DNA from: Hirsutella rhossiliensis
Lineage: Eukaryota; Ascomycota; Sordariomycetes; Hypocreales; Ophiocordycipitaceae
Direction of reading: 5' to 3'
Length of the DNA: 64,000 nt
Assembly (NCBI RefSeq): GCF_020360975.1
Contig: NW_025408667.1
Coordinates: 7,440,001-7,504,000, forward strand
Shown piece after piece: positions 24,843 to 37,849 of the stretch. The position numbers and the translations under genes were made by a program. How positions within the stretch are numbered: the stretch's first letter is position 1; every line of letters starts with the position of its first letter. Below the pieces are notes generated by a model. It saw only the letters and a list, made by a program, of their open reading frames with translations, had not been told where the DNA came from and did no database searches.

Positions 24843-26662
24843 AGTAGCGGAATAAGTAGTCTTTATACCTTAAGGGACTACCTATTAAATCGGCCGACCT
24901 CCTTACTAGCTAGACTAAGCTAGTAGCCCGGAGCGTCCTTAACCTCCTAGAAACCCCTATCCTTAATATCTTCGCTATAGAGGCTAAGACCTTTAGCGGG
25001 ATCGATATCCTAGGGCAGCCTAAGTAGCTAGGCACCCTAGGCCTAACGTAAAAGGCAGGGTCTATTATCTTCGTAGTCCCTTCGGAGGCTATAAGGGCCG
25101 AATACCGGAAAAAGGGCCTTTATATAGTAGGCCTATAGCTTTAAGTCGAGGCCTATAAGGAATATACTATACGTATATAGTGCTATAGATGCCTTTCCTT
25201 TAGCTATAACCCCCGGACTTAGTAGCAGCTTATTAGGTATACCTTTTACCTAGAAAAGCACTTAACTAGGGATTATAGCTGCCTTAGCTATAAGGCTAGC
25301 TAAGGGTTTTCTTACTTTAAGGTTTAATACTATAACTATAAGGGAGAATACCTTATAACTAATAAGGTATAATATAGAGTCTATAAGGGAATAACTAATA
25401 CTTAATAACCTTTGCCCCCTTATGCCTATAGGGCCCTAGAAGCCCCCTAGGCCCCCTAGGCCTAACTACGACCTTATTAGTATTATATAGTATAATACTA
25501 ATAAGTAGGTAGCCCCCCCTAAAGCCTAGAAAAAGAAGAGCCCCCGGGCCCTATAAGTAGTAAGGGCACGGCTAAGTAGGACTAGTAAGAGCTAAAGGAC
25601 CCTAAGATTAAAAGGGCTATCGTTAGCTCTTTTAATAAGAAAGCCCTTAGCTTAGACTCCCTTAGCTTCCTTCCTATTTAATACGCTTATAAGGTTATTC
25701 CTACGGTCTTTAATAGGGCCTATAAAACCCTATTTAACTAAGGATACTACCCTAAGGCATAGAAGGAAGCTATAGGAATTATACTCCCTAAGTAAAATAA
25801 GCTAGACTATACTATCCCTAAAGCCTATAAGGTTATAAGTCTACTTAACTACTTAGGGAAGGTCCTTAAAAAGCTATACGCTACCCGGCTAAGCTACTTA
25901 GCTAATACGGCCGGGCTTCTAAACCCTACGTAGCTAAGGGGACGAAAATAGCGGTTAGCGATTAATACGGCCTTCCTCCTTCTATACTACGTCTAAAAGA
26001 AGTAGGAGTCTAATAAGAAGGCTATTATAAGTACCCTCTTATTAGATATAAAAGGCGCCTTTAACTTTATATTAAAGGAATAACTTATAAGGGTCCTAAG
26101 GGAATTAAACCTCCCTAAGGCCCTTATAAGCTAGGTAGACTACTTTCTTACTAAAAGGAAGATCTAGCTAGCCTTTAAGGGGCAAACCTAGCCCCTAATA
26201 GACCTAGTAATAGGGGTACCTTAAGGGTCCCCTATTAGCCCTATCCTATTCCTCTTATATATAAGGGGGATACTAGCGGCTAAGGGGTACTAGCTATCTT
26301 ATATAGACGATTTTAGTATCTCTATAACGTTAACCTTAGCTAAGAAGAACGTCCGGCAGCTAGAAGCTATAGCTGCTAACCTATTCGAATAAGCTAAGGA
26401 CTAAGGGGTCTATTTCGACCCCTTTAAGACGGAACTTATCTACTTTAGTAGGCAAAGGCAGCTTATTTTAAAGGGTATAAGGGTAGGAGGCCTATTTTTC
26501 GAAGCGAAGCCCTTAGTATAGTAGCTAGGGGTCTTCTTTAACTCTAAGCTCCTATTTAAATAATATATCGAAAAGAAGGTAGCCTCTATATAAGCTGCCT
26601 TTAAAGGGCTATCCCGCCTAGTCTCTATATAAAGAGGCCTATCGTTTAGAGCTTCGAGGTAG

Positions 26663-26675
26663 CTTTACTAGGCCT
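26663..26675. repeat. Target-site duplication, left (LINE H)
   Basis: CTTTACTAGGCCT here matches CTTTACTAAGCCT at 32674-32686 with one G/A transition, and copy G sequence is continuous across the pair. Confidence 0.9.
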
Positions 26676-29600
26676 TTTTATTTTTTATTTTTTTATATTA
26701 TTACTCGTATATAGCCTTTAGGGCCATAGCGAGGCTAATAAGGGCCTAGGCCCCTATTAGTAGCCCTAGCTAGCTATAGAGCCTAGGGGCCTATAACTAA
26801 TTAAGGAAAGGGTAGCTATAAAGGCAGAGATAAAGGAAAGGTTAATTTAGTTCCTCCTACGCGGTGTTTTTCCCCCCTAAGGGCCCTAGGGCCCCTAGGT
26901 TACTCTTTTTCGAGCTACTTAGCCGTTACTATCTCTATTTTAGCTAAGAAGGTTAGTAGGGCTTCCCTTCCTTCCTTAGTGCTATAGAGAAAAGGTAGGC
27001 TAAGGGCCTCCTTCTATCCCTTCGAGGCCCGGTATAGGACCTCTCTTTCCCTCCTATAGTTTAGGCACCTTAGGATAAGGTGCCTAGCTATATACCTTCC
27101 TTAGCTATAGCGGTAGTCGTCTCAGCCTACCTTATTAACCCTCTTTAAGAAGGATAATAGGAAGCCGGCCCTAAGGAGAAGTTAGTAGTAGGCTAAAAGG
27201 GTTAGCTTAGGCCTTCCTATAAGGTCCTTTTCCGGGCTAAAGGCTAGGCAGGGGGTCTTTTAAATAGACGTATAGTACTTACCTAAGCCTTTAGCCTTAG
27301 GGCCTTTAGCTACCTTAGTAGCCTAGAGGCCCTTCTAGTAGTCCTTAGTAGCTTATTAGACCTTTCTTCGTAGGTAGCTAATAAAGACTATAGGGGTCCC
27401 TTATATAAGGGCCCCTAGGCCTCTCTTAGCTAGCTAGTCGGCTAGCTCGTTACTAAAGATCCCTAGGTAGCTAGGGCACTAGTATAGCCGTATATTATAG
27501 AAAGCCTCTAGGTTCGTTAAGAGCCTTCTAATATATATAGCTAGGTCTAAGTAGCCTTTAGCCTTTTATATAGCGGCTTAGCTATCTATAAAGATATAAG
27601 CCTTTATAAGGGGGTTAAGGGGGCTAGACCTTAGAGGCTAAGGCCTTTTAGCTAGGTCTTCTAGGACCCTTAGTATCGCGAATAGCTCTACGTTAGCTAC
27701 TTCGATAGAGGGCCCTAGGTTCTTATAGTACGCCTTACTAGGCCTATTTTCTAAGCCTATCTTATAGAAGGAGTAGGCGTTAGTCTCTATAAGGGACCCC
27801 TTAAGGCACCCCTTAGAGCTATTAGTATAGAAGACTAAGGGCTATAGCCCGAAGTCTTCTAGGCTAGCTAGGTTAGCTAAGAGGCGTTAGTGCTACTTCT
27901 TAGCTAGGGGCTTAAGGGCCTCTATTATTATAATAGAGGCCTTAGGCTCTAGAGCCTACGGGGGCTCCTAGCTAGCTTTCCTTCTTTCTAAGCTATAGTT
28001 AGGCCCTATAATAGCTACTAGGCCTTTATAGAGGCGGGAGAGTTACGTATAAGGCCTAATATAGCTTAGGGCTCCTAGGTCGGAGCCTAAGTTAGCGAGG
28101 TTATCCTATATAGCTAGGTTATAAGCCTGCCTTATAGGGTAATTTAGTAAGAGGTATAGGGTTTAAAGGGCATAGTAGAGGCATGCCTTTTTAAACCGTA
28201 CCTCTAGTAGTAGGAGGGCTACTTTAGCTTTTAGGGCCCTAATAAGGGATCCTTTAAAGGCCCTTAAGACTTTTAAAAGGGCCTAGTTCTAAAGCCTTTA
28301 AAAAGGCTTTATTAGGCTCTTAGGGGTCTTAGGCCCCCTATACTAAAGCTAGGCCCTATAGTCTACTATCGAGGTTACGTAGGCCTAGTAGAGCTACCTC
28401 GAAGCTCTAAACGATAGGCCTCTTTATATAGAGACTAAGTAGGATAGCCCTTCGAAGGCAGCTTATACGGAGGCTACCTTCTTTTCGATATATTATTTAA
28501 ATAGGAGCCTAGAGTCGAAGAAGACCCCTAGCTACCATACTAAGGGCTTCGCTTTAAAAAATAGGCCCCCTACCTTTATACCCTCTAAAATAGGCTGCCT
28601 TTACCTACTAAAGTAAATAAGTTCTATCTTAAAGGGGTCGAAATAGACCCCTTAGTCCTTAGCTTATTCGAATAGGTTAGCAGCTATAGCTTCTAGCTAC
28701 CGGGCGTTCTTCTTAGCTAAGGTTAACGTTATAAAGATACTAAAATCGTCTATATAGGATAGCTAATACCCCTTAGCCGCTAGTATCCCCCTTATATATA
28801 AGAGGAATAGGATAGGGCTAATAAGGGACCCTTAGGGTACCCTTATTACTAGGTCCGTTAGGGGTTAGGTTTACCCCTTAAAGGCTAGCTAGATCTTCCT
28901 TTTAGTAAGGAAGTAGTCTACCTAGCTTATAAGGGCCTTAGGGAGGTTTAATTCCCTTAGGACCCTTATAAGCTATTCCTTCGATATAAAGTTAAAGGCG
29001 CCTTTTATATCTAATAAGAGGGTGCTAGTAATAGCCTTCTTATTAGACTCCTGCTTCTTTTAGATATAGTATAGAAGGAGGAAGGCCGTGTCGATAGCTA
29101 ACCGCTATTTTTATCCCCCTAGCTATATAGGGTTTAGAAGCCCGGCCGTATTAGCTAAGTAGCTTAGCCGGGTAGCGTATAGCTTTTCGAGGACCTTCCC
29201 TAAGTAGTTAAGTAGACTTATAACCCTATAGGCTTTAGGGATAGTATAGTCTAGCTTATTTTACTTAGGGAGTATAATTCTTATAGCTTCCTTCTATGCC
29301 TTAAGGTAGTATCCTTAGTTAAATAGGGCTTTATAGGCCCTATTAAAGACCGTAGGAATAACCTTATAAGCGTATTAGATAGGAAGGAAGCTAAGGGAGT
29401 CCGGGCTAGGGGCTTTCTTATTAAAAGAGCTAACGATAGCCCTTTTAATCTTAGGGTCCTTTAGCTCTTACTAGTCCTACTTAGCCGTGCCCTTACTACC
29501 TATAGGGCCCTAGGGCTCTTCTTTTTCTAGGCTCTCTAAGGGGGCTAGGGCTAGGGTCTAGGGTTAGAAAAAGGGTCGTTAAGAAGGCCTTATATTTTTC

Positions 29601-32600
29601 TATAAAGGTATTAGCTTTTACCTCTATCCCTTCTTTTATATATAAGATACTTAGAAGGGTAGGGTTAGCTTTAGCCTTAGTATAGGAAAAGGCCGTAAAG
29701 ACGTCCTTTCCTACTACTTTTACTAGGAAGCTCTCTTAGTATTGCTTTTTAGTAGCCTTAATAGCGTACTTAAAGCTATTTTAGGCCTCTATAAAGCTCT
29801 TCTAGCTCTCCTCGTCCTAGGCTAGCCTATAAGCCCGTTAGGCTAGGCTTAGGGCTTTCTAAAGGGAGGTTAGCTCGTCGGTCTACTAGGGTTTAGATCC
29901 CTTATAGGGCCTCTTTTTTAGTATCGCTACGTTAAAGGCCTTTATAAGGGTTCTTATTAAAAGGGAGGCTATCCCCTTTAAGTCGTTTCGTTTTATAGCC
30001 CTCTTTATAGCTATAAGGAGGTCTTATTCCTTCTTAGCTAAGTGTTCTAAGAAGGCCTTTTAGTTTGCTTATAGTTATAGGTAGTAGGCCTAGCTAATAA
30101 GGGCCTATTAGGGCCCCTTAAGCTAGCTTTAAAAGCTATAGGCTTATAGTCTAAGCCTATAGCCTCTAAGAAGCGGAAGTTAGCCTAGGTTAGTTACTTA
30201 AAGGGGCTATAGAAAGTAAGGTCTATAACCGAGGTCCCTTTTAAGCCTTCCCTTTAGTAGGTGCCTTCTATAGCTACCGTAAGGTCTATTAGTAAGGAGG
30301 CCTTATAGCGGTCGAGCTAGCTAATAAGGGCTTCTACCTTATAGGCCTTAGAGGATTCTATAGATAGGTTCTACTAAGGGTAGTATAGGTTAAAGTCCCC
30401 TACTAATAGAAAGGGCTACTATAGGAGCTAGGCTATTAGTAGTAGCCTTTCTATCGTAAGGGGCCCTTACCAGCCTTAGCTAGCTAGGGCCCCTTTAGCC
30501 TCTTTTTCGTTATATAGGTTAATAAGGGTAAATAGCTCGGCGCCTTTTACCCTTATAGCTTATATATTAGGATCGTAAAAGAGGTTAAAGCTAGGGCTAG
30601 CTTCTATCTAAGCTTCCTTCCTCTTATAAGCTATAACCCTAGGAAAGTTAGTAGAGGGGATAGGGGTTATAACGTTATAGGCTAGATACTATATAGGGAT
30701 ATAGCTATTATCGATCTTATAGAGGTATAGCTCTTATAATAAGATAAGGTCCGCTCTTATTTCTAGGGCCTACTCTAGGATCGATAGGTTAGCTATTTCC
30801 TACCTATTAGTATTATACTATATAATACTAATAGGGTCGTAGTTAGGCCTAGGGGGCCTAGGGGGCTTTAGGGGCCCTATAAGCGTAAGGGGGCTAAGGC
30901 TATTAAGTATTAGTTATTCCCTTATAGACTCTATATTATACCTTATTAGTTATAAGGTATTCTCCCTTATAGTTATAGTATTAGACCTTAAAGTAAGAGT
31001 ACCCTTAGCTAGCCTTATAGCTAGGGTAGCTATAGTCCTTAGTTAGGTGCTTTTCCGGGTAAAAGGCATACTTAATAGGCTGCTAGTAGGTCCGGGGGTT
31101 ATAGCTAAAAGAAAGGTATCTATAGTACTATATATATATAGTATATTCCTTATAGGCCTTAACTTAAAGCTATAGGCCTATTATATAGAGGCCTTTTTTC
31201 CGGTATTTAGCCCTTATAGCCTCCGATAGGACTACGAAGATAACGGACCCTGCTTTTTACGTTAGGCCTAGGGTGCCTAGCTACCTAGGCTGCCCTAGGA
31301 TATCGATCCCGCTAAAGGTCTTAGCCTTTACGGCGAAGATATCGAGTATAGGGGTTTCTAGGAGGTTAGGGATACTCTAAGCTACTAGCTTAGTCTAGCT
31401 AGTAGGGAGGTCGGCCGATTCGATAGGCAGTCCCTTAAGGTATAAGGACTACTTATTCCGCTACTTTAGAAGTTTCTTTACTATATAAGGGGCTTTTATT
31501 ATTATAACTATATTACCTCTATTTAAAGTTAATAGAGCTAATATAGCTAGTTCCCTTATAGCCTTATTAAGCTCGTTACGAAGAGTAATAGGGCTAATAG
31601 TTAGCGTTAGCGATCCCTTCTTTAGCTTTAAGATAAGCTAGAAGTCTTCTTTTATATTCTTCTTAGCCGGGGCCCTAGCTAGGGCCTTAGCCGGGGCCTT
31701 AGCCGGGGCCTTAGCTAGGGCCTTAGGCGCCTTCTTTACGGCGACCTTAGCTTACGAGCTAGCTTTAAGATTTCCTTTTATAGCCTTAGGCTACTAAGTA
31801 GCCTTAGGCTAGTACGGGGGCTGCTATAGGGGCTGTTAGCGGTCCGGGGTCCCTATAGCTACCTTTTCGAGCCCTTTTATAAGGGTCTTATAAAAGGGTT
31901 TAATTTTTTAGGCTTCCTTAAGGGCCTATAAGGCCTATTAAAGGAAGCCCTAGGCCTAGTCTCTTAGGAAGGGGTACTAGGGCTAGGGCTAGGGCTGCTA
32001 TTACTATAGGCATTAAAGTATAAGCTAGGTAGGCATAGGGCTAATAAGGCTACTAAGAGCAGCCCTCTTTTATCCCTTTACCTACTTAAGGGGCTAGTTT
32101 AGCTAGAAGTAGCTAGCTTAAGGTAGGGATAGGCTAGGCCTAAAGATACTAATCTTAGGCTCGCTAGGCCCGCTAGGCTAGATCGGGCTAGTAGCCTAGG
32201 TAGGTACTAGGCTTATTTCGTTATCTTTTATCTTAATATCCCCTTAGCCTTAGTCTTAGTCTCGGGCTTTAGGCTTCCCTTCTAAGGTTCTTAGAGGGCG
32301 TTAGCCTTCTAAGGCTTCTTTTAAGCGGGCCTTAGCCTCTAAGGTGCTTATTTCGTCCCCTATATTAAAGGGGGTCGAGGGGGCCCGCCTAGGGCCTAGG
32401 CTAGGGTCCTAGGTTAGGTCCGGGCTTAGTTACGTTTACGGGGGGTACGTATTAGTTAGCGAGGGCGGGGAAGGGTTTTCTACTTATATAGGGGAAAACC
32501 TAGCCTAGCTCGCTATCTTCGGTAGTATATTATATACCCGCTAGTAGCTACGCGAGGCTATACTTAGGGGGGCGTAATATACTATTCGCGAGGGTTCTAA

Positions 32601-32663
32601 GTATATACTTTTTTTATATTTTAGGCTTAGTTTCGAAAAGGTAGCTAAAAGGACGTAATAATA
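26676..32663 (-). mobile_element. Full-length LINE copy H inserted antisense into copy G
   Basis: A 5.99 kb minus-strand copy. The 3' tail is at 26676-26702 as a T-rich run, the RT YIDD motif near 28745-28760, the endonuclease DYKPI relic near 30142, the ORF1 KAPA-like repeat near 31668-31735, and the 5' end (GTCC.TAATAATA side) at 32651-32663. It is flanked by a 13 bp target duplication. About ten extra bases (32664-32673) lie between its 5' end and the duplication. Because copy G is the same family in the opposite direction, the locus forms a long inverted repeat. Confidence 0.93.
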
Positions 32664-32673
32664 CTATGTTTTC

Positions 32674-32686
32674 CTTTACTAAGCCT
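32674..32686. repeat. Target-site duplication, right (LINE H)
   Basis: Right partner of 26663-26675. Copy G resumes here. Confidence 0.9.
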
Positions 32687-34380
32687 ATATAACCTTAATA
32701 GTAGACTATAGGGCCTAGCTTTAATATAGGGGGCCTAAGACCCCTAGGAGCCTAATAAAGCCTTTCTAAAGGCTTTAGAACCAGGCCCTTTTAAAAGTCC
32801 TAGGGGCCTTTAAAGGATCCTCTATTAAGGCCCTAGAAGCTAAAGCAGCCCTTTTACTACTAAAGGTATAGTTTAAAAAGGCATGCCTCTCTTATACCCT
32901 TTAAACCCTATACCTCCTACCGAATTACCTTATAAGGTAGGCTTATAACCTAGCTATACGGGATAACCTCGCTAACTTAAGCTCCGACCTAAGAGCCCTA
33001 AGCTATATTAGGCCCTATACGTAACTCTTCTGCCTCCTTAAAGGCCTAGTAGCTATTATAGGGCCTAACTATAGCTTAGAAAGAAGGAAAGCTAGCTAGG
33101 AGCCCCTATAGGCTCTAGAGCTTAAGGCCTCTATTACGATAATAAAGGCCCCTAAGCCTCTAGCTAAGAAGTAGTACTAATACCTCTTAGCTAACCTAGC
33201 TAGCCTAGAAGACTTTAAGCTACGGCCCTTAGTCTTCTATACTAATAGCTCTAAGGGGTGCCCTAAGGGGTCCCTTATAAAGACTAACGCCTACTCCTTT
33301 TACGAGATAGGCCTAGAAAATAGGCCTAGTAAGGCGTACTATAAGAACCTAGGGCCCTTTATTAAAGTAGCCGATATAGAGCTATTCGAGATACTAAGGG
33401 TCCTAAAGGACCTAGCTAAGAGGCCTCGGCCTCTAAGGTCTAGCCCCCTTAACCCCCTTATAAAGGCTTATATCTTTATAGATAGCTAAGCCGCTATATA
33501 AAAGGTTAAGGGCTACTTAGACCTCGCTATATATATTAAAAGGCTCTTAATAAGCCTAGAGGCCTTCTATAATATACGGCTATACTAGTGCCTTAGCTAC
33601 CTAGGGATCTTTAGTAATAAGCTAGCTAACTAGCTAGCTAAGAGAGGCCTAGGGGCCCCTACGTAAGGGACCCCTATAGTCTCTATTAGCTACTTATAAA
33701 GAAAGGTCCGATAAGCCGCTAAGGATTATTAGAAGGGCTTCTAAGCTACTAAGGCAGCTAAAGGCCTTAAGGCTAAAGGCTTAGGTAAGTACTATATATC
33801 TATTTAAAAGACCCCCTACTTAGCCTTTAGCCTAGAAAAGGACCTTATAAGAAGGCCTAGGCCGACCCTTTCGGCCTACTACTAACTTCTCCTTAGGGCT
33901 AGCTTCCTATTATCCTTCTTAAAGAGGGTTAATAAGGCAGGCCGAGACGACTACCGCTTTAGCTAAGGAAGGTATATAACTAGGCACCTTATCCTAAGGT
34001 GCCTAAACTATAAGAGGGAAAGAGAGGTCCTTTACCGGGCCTTAAAGGGATAGAAGGAGGCCCTTAGCCTACCTTTTCTCTATAGCACTAAGGAAGGAAG
34101 GGAAGCCCTTCTAACCTTCTTAGCTAAAATAGAGATAGGAATAGCTAAGTAGCTCGAAAAAGAGTAACCTAGGGGCCCTAGGGCCCTTAGGGGGGAAAAA
34201 CACTATATAGGAGGAACTAAATTAACCTTTCCTTTATCTTTACCTTTATAGCTACCCTTTCCTTAATTAGTTATAAGCCCCCGGGCTCTATAGCTAGCTA
34301 GGACTACTAATAAGGGCCTAGGCCCCTATTAGCCTCGCTATAGCCCTAGAGGCTATATATAAGTAATAATAATAAAAAAA

Positions 34381-36016
34381 TTCTTAGTAACGCCTCTATA
34401 AGCTTCGTCGGCGTCCCCTTATATATAGTAGTAGCTACTATATAGATAGGACGTATGCCTATAGCGACTAAAAGGGCGGCTAAGATATAAGAAGGCCGCT
34501 AATATAATATAACTATAGTAAAAGGGAGTGCCTATATAGCCCTATATAAGAGGGAGCGGAGCCTTATATACTAAAGTACCGTCCCTTACGTTATAGTACT
34601 AAGAGCTACTACTATACGCCGATATAAGGGGGGCGGGATACTATAAGCTTACTAAAGCTAGCTACGCGCCGTTTTATATACCTCTACTCCTTAGCTAGAA
34701 GTACTAAAGCCCGACTCCTAGGGCGCGGCCCCTACTAATAATATAGTCTATCTAAGAAGCTCGCTTAAGAGGGTATTATACGTTATTTACTAACGTTTTT
34801 TCCGCGACTAGGCGTACGTAGTCCGCGTAAGGGTTCCGTCCCCCTAAGCGTAGTATTAGGTATTATTTAGAGGCGCGCCTCTTTAAAAGCTAGGTAGGGG
34901 TATAATATAAGGGCTTTTACCCTATATAGGCCTAGACTAGGGTCTAAGCTAAGTCTATATATAAGCGGCCTCTACGCCTAGGCCTATACTTCTCTTTTTT
35001 TTCCCTTTTATAGATTATTAACCTTCTTTTAATAGACCGTACTTAAGCCTACGCCTCTACCTACTCCGTAATACTTAAGCGCGCTTAGAGTATTTACTAG
35101 TAGATTAATATATATTAGTAATCTAAGATAAAACTCTTAAACTTAAAGGCGAGATTTATACTATCGATCTTATAGTCTTAATTTAATATATAAGATAGTA
35201 TCCTTCTTTAAGATATAAAGATTAATAATAGTATTAACCTTATAAAAGAGTATAACGATCGGCTATATAAGCTTAATATAGCTTTAAAGATATCTTATAC
35301 TCCTAGAAATAGGAATCCTTTTAATAGAATTTATTATAATAAAGAGGCTATAATACTATATAAAGAAGATTAAGATTAAAGTAAGAGATTTTATACTTAC
35401 TTATAGCTTATATATATTATTTAATAAAAGCTTTTTATAGACTTTCTTTAAATATAAATATAAAGCTAGTAAGGGAGAAATAAGGATTATAATATAATTA
35501 ATATTGCTTTACTATATAATAATAAGTTAAGGGAAGTAAAGGAGTTAAAGGAAGTAAAAGAGATAAAGGAAGTAGAGGAGATAAGGGAAGTAAAAGAGAT
35601 AGAGGAAACTAACTCTTATTAATAAGAATAAGTTTAAAGCTATAAGAAAAAGTAAAAAGGCTATATAGTAATAGAGGCAATAGTCGCCTCCTTTATAAAG
35701 AGAACTAAATATAGGGAGAATATTCGACCGCGATAATAGGACTTTAAATATTAAAAGGATAGTTAAGGTAAAGAATAAATAATATCTATAAGATCTTATC
35801 TTTTAATTTAATACTACTTTTAGCTATATAGCTTATATATATTTTATAGGTACCTTATATTAAGATAAGTATAAATAATTAGTATAATAAAACTAAATAG
35901 GTAATACCTATAAGTAGCTTAAATATACCTATATATATTTTTAGGTACTTATTTTAAACTTACCTACCTACTAAGTATTTATAGTAGCCCTAAAATAGCC
36001 CGTAGGTAGGTATAGG
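34381..36016. other. Unclassified RIP-degenerate segment
   Basis: Lies between the A-tail of LINE copy G and the left LTR of gypsy 3. The first 600 bp are GC-moderate with no recognised domain. From about 35180 a plus-strand frame with RIP-type stops reads a basic, Asn/Lys/Tyr-rich sequence, then a run of 12 bp units rich in KE/VKE codons. The rest is AT-rich. CpA/TpG depletion shows it has also been through RIP, so it was repeated at some time. I do not recognise the element. Confidence 0.5.
35530..35612 (+). repeat. 12 bp purine-rich tandem repeat
   Basis: Imperfect units of GGAAGTAAAGGAG / GGAAGTAAAAGAGATAAA type, giving in one frame alternating Lys/Glu/Val/Ile codons. Probably a degenerate coding minisatellite of the unclassified element. 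Confidence 0.6.
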
Positions 36017-36202
36017 TATTATAGAGTAAGTAGAGGCGTATACGTAGGTACCGTCCGTAAGATAATATTAATAAGCTATATAGAGCTCTTCTATATACAG
36101 CTAGCCCGCCCCTATACTTACGGGATCCGGCCCTCTATACGTAACTATACGGCTTAGGCCGCGGCCTAAGCCTATTACCTATAATAGTTAAAGACTCTTA
36201 TA
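36017..36202 (-). repeat. Gypsy 3 left (3') LTR, 186 bp
   Basis: Plus-strand ends are TATTATAGAG and GACTCTTATA. Aligned with 42808-42993 without gaps, about 21 positions differ and every difference I counted is a transition, in both directions. The terminal TG/CA dinucleotides have been mutated to TA. Confidence 0.93.
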
Positions 36203-36746
36203 TAATGCCCTCCCTCGAGCGCGGTATAGCGCTGCCCTATTAACGGCTCCCGTATAATTAGGCCCGTGCCGCGGGCTCTTCCCTACCCTTTCCCGTTAAT
36301 AGGGCCGGCCCTACTAGCCCTATTATCCCCGCGCCCGTTAGCCCGGGCAGCCGGGACCTAGCTCTATAATCGTCGGCCGGCTAGCCGTTTAAATAGGGGC
36401 ATAACCTATTATATACGCTCCTAGGTAGCCGGCGGCTAGTCCGGACCTACGTAAGCCTTAGGTTACCCGTCCCCTCTACCTTAGGTAGTATCCTCTACTA
36501 AGGGGTATATAAAGCGGCATCCCCCCCTTCCCCCTTCCCTTCCTTCTCTCCCTTCTTTAACCGTAGTAGTAGTATTAATAAGTAAGTTCCGCTCTACCTA
36601 GGGCGTTAGTCCGTTCCTAGCTATATAGGCCGCTCTATTAACGTATGCTTATAGTAGTAGCGGTAGTAGTAATAATAGCCCTAATAATAATAATAACTCT
36701 AACTAGTAAGTTCCGCGCCTTATAGAGCGGGAGGCCGTATTCCGTC

Positions 36747-37690
36747 GTGCTAACTTCCGCGATAGATATATCCGCCTCTCCCTCTCCTACCTCCTCCTTC
36801 TTAGAGCGTGCGGAGTCGTTTGTTAACGCCGTGCTAGCCGCGGCCGACGACGACTCCGCCGCTGCCGTCGCTCCTGCCCGCGCCGCTGCTACCGCTCCTA
36901 CCGCCGCCGCCGCCGCCTCTACTACGCTATTCGCTCTTACGTCGCCCCTTAGGGTAACGACGCTATCCCCGCCGCTACCTATAACGCCCGGCCCCTTAGC
37001 CCTCGCCTCCGTCTCCGCTACCCCCGTAAGTCCGTAGTTAGGTAAGCGTAATAAACGTTGTCCGCTAACCTCCTATAGCATAAGCGCTAAGTATAGGCCG
37101 GCGCCGCCCGCTCGGCCCCCTATATACGTTATACGTTGTAGGAGCTCGACTACTCCGACTAGGCCGGGCGCCGCCGCGGCGGCAGCTACTACTAGTGCGC
37201 GCGAGCCGGCCGCGCTTATAAGGCGGCGCCTCCCGTCCTACTTACTACGGCGTCGGCTTAGAAGGCCGGCTCGCACGGGCAGGCGTAGGGGGCTACTAAG
37301 AAGCGCCTTACCGCCGCCGCCGCCGCCTACCGTAACCTCCGCGCCCTCGAGCGATAGGGCCTTATACCTAAGTAAGTCCTACTCCTCCGCTCCCCTATTT
37401 TCGCCTTTAACGTACCCGGCGCTAAGGATACTACCTCTATCGCCCTATCGGCGGTCCCCTTAGCCGTGCCCGCCTCCGCTACCGCCGCTGCCCCTACCGC
37501 CGCCGCTAGCCGCCGCCCCTTTGCCCCTAGAGCCGCCGCCGCCGCCGACTAGCTTACGGGCTTAGAGGGCCGCCTTAGCGCCCTAGAGACCGCCGCCGCC
37601 GCTAATAAGAAGGAGGAGGCTAACGAGGATAACGATAATAAAGATAATTATAATAATAACGATAAGGAATAGGCCTAGGTAATCTAAGGG
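36747..37690 (+). pseudogene. Ala/Pro-rich frame antisense to gypsy 3 pol
   Basis: Between the chromodomain and the 3' LTR, on the strand opposite to pol, one frame stays open from 36747 to about 37470 with a single RIP-type TAG at 37035. It reads an Ala/Ser/Pro-rich N-terminus, then a Cys-bearing centre (about 37050-37135) where several Tyr/Ile codons could be RIP products of Cys/Met, then an Arg-rich segment. A second plus frame from about 37290 to 37690 reads an Ala-rich segment ending in LEGRLSALE and an Asp/Asn/Lys-rich tail. A frameshift or intron would be needed to join them. The region is low-complexity (GCC runs) and the opposite strand is also partly open, so coding is not proven. 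No function is assigned. Confidence 0.4.
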
Positions 37691-37849
37691 CTCCGCCTTA
37701 TAATAAACGCTATTTTTATCTCCGCCTATATTATTGCGCTTATATTGCCTATATTACTATAACTGCCCCCTCCGCTATACCTACTTTATAGTCCTTACCT
37801 AGGCTACTATTAGTAGTCCGCTAGTCCGTTATTCTTATCTACCGTTCTA

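Larger units (their letters stand above)
24843..34380 (+). mobile_element. LINE copy G, split in two by copy H
   Basis: The left part is 24843-26675, the right part 32674-34380, both plus strand and collinear across the insertion. Copy G starts inside ORF1. At about 25508 it jumps from the ORF1 end straight to the region before RT, so about 1.3 kb including the endonuclease is deleted relative to copies A and F. It retains RT (YIDD near 26300), RNase H and the 3' end with an A-rich tail at 34370-34380. RIP stops are throughout. Confidence 0.9.

Noticed and set aside
35530..35612. CRISPR-like regular repeat
   Set aside because: Contiguous purine-rich 12 bp units without spacers, in a eukaryotic genome. 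A minisatellite.
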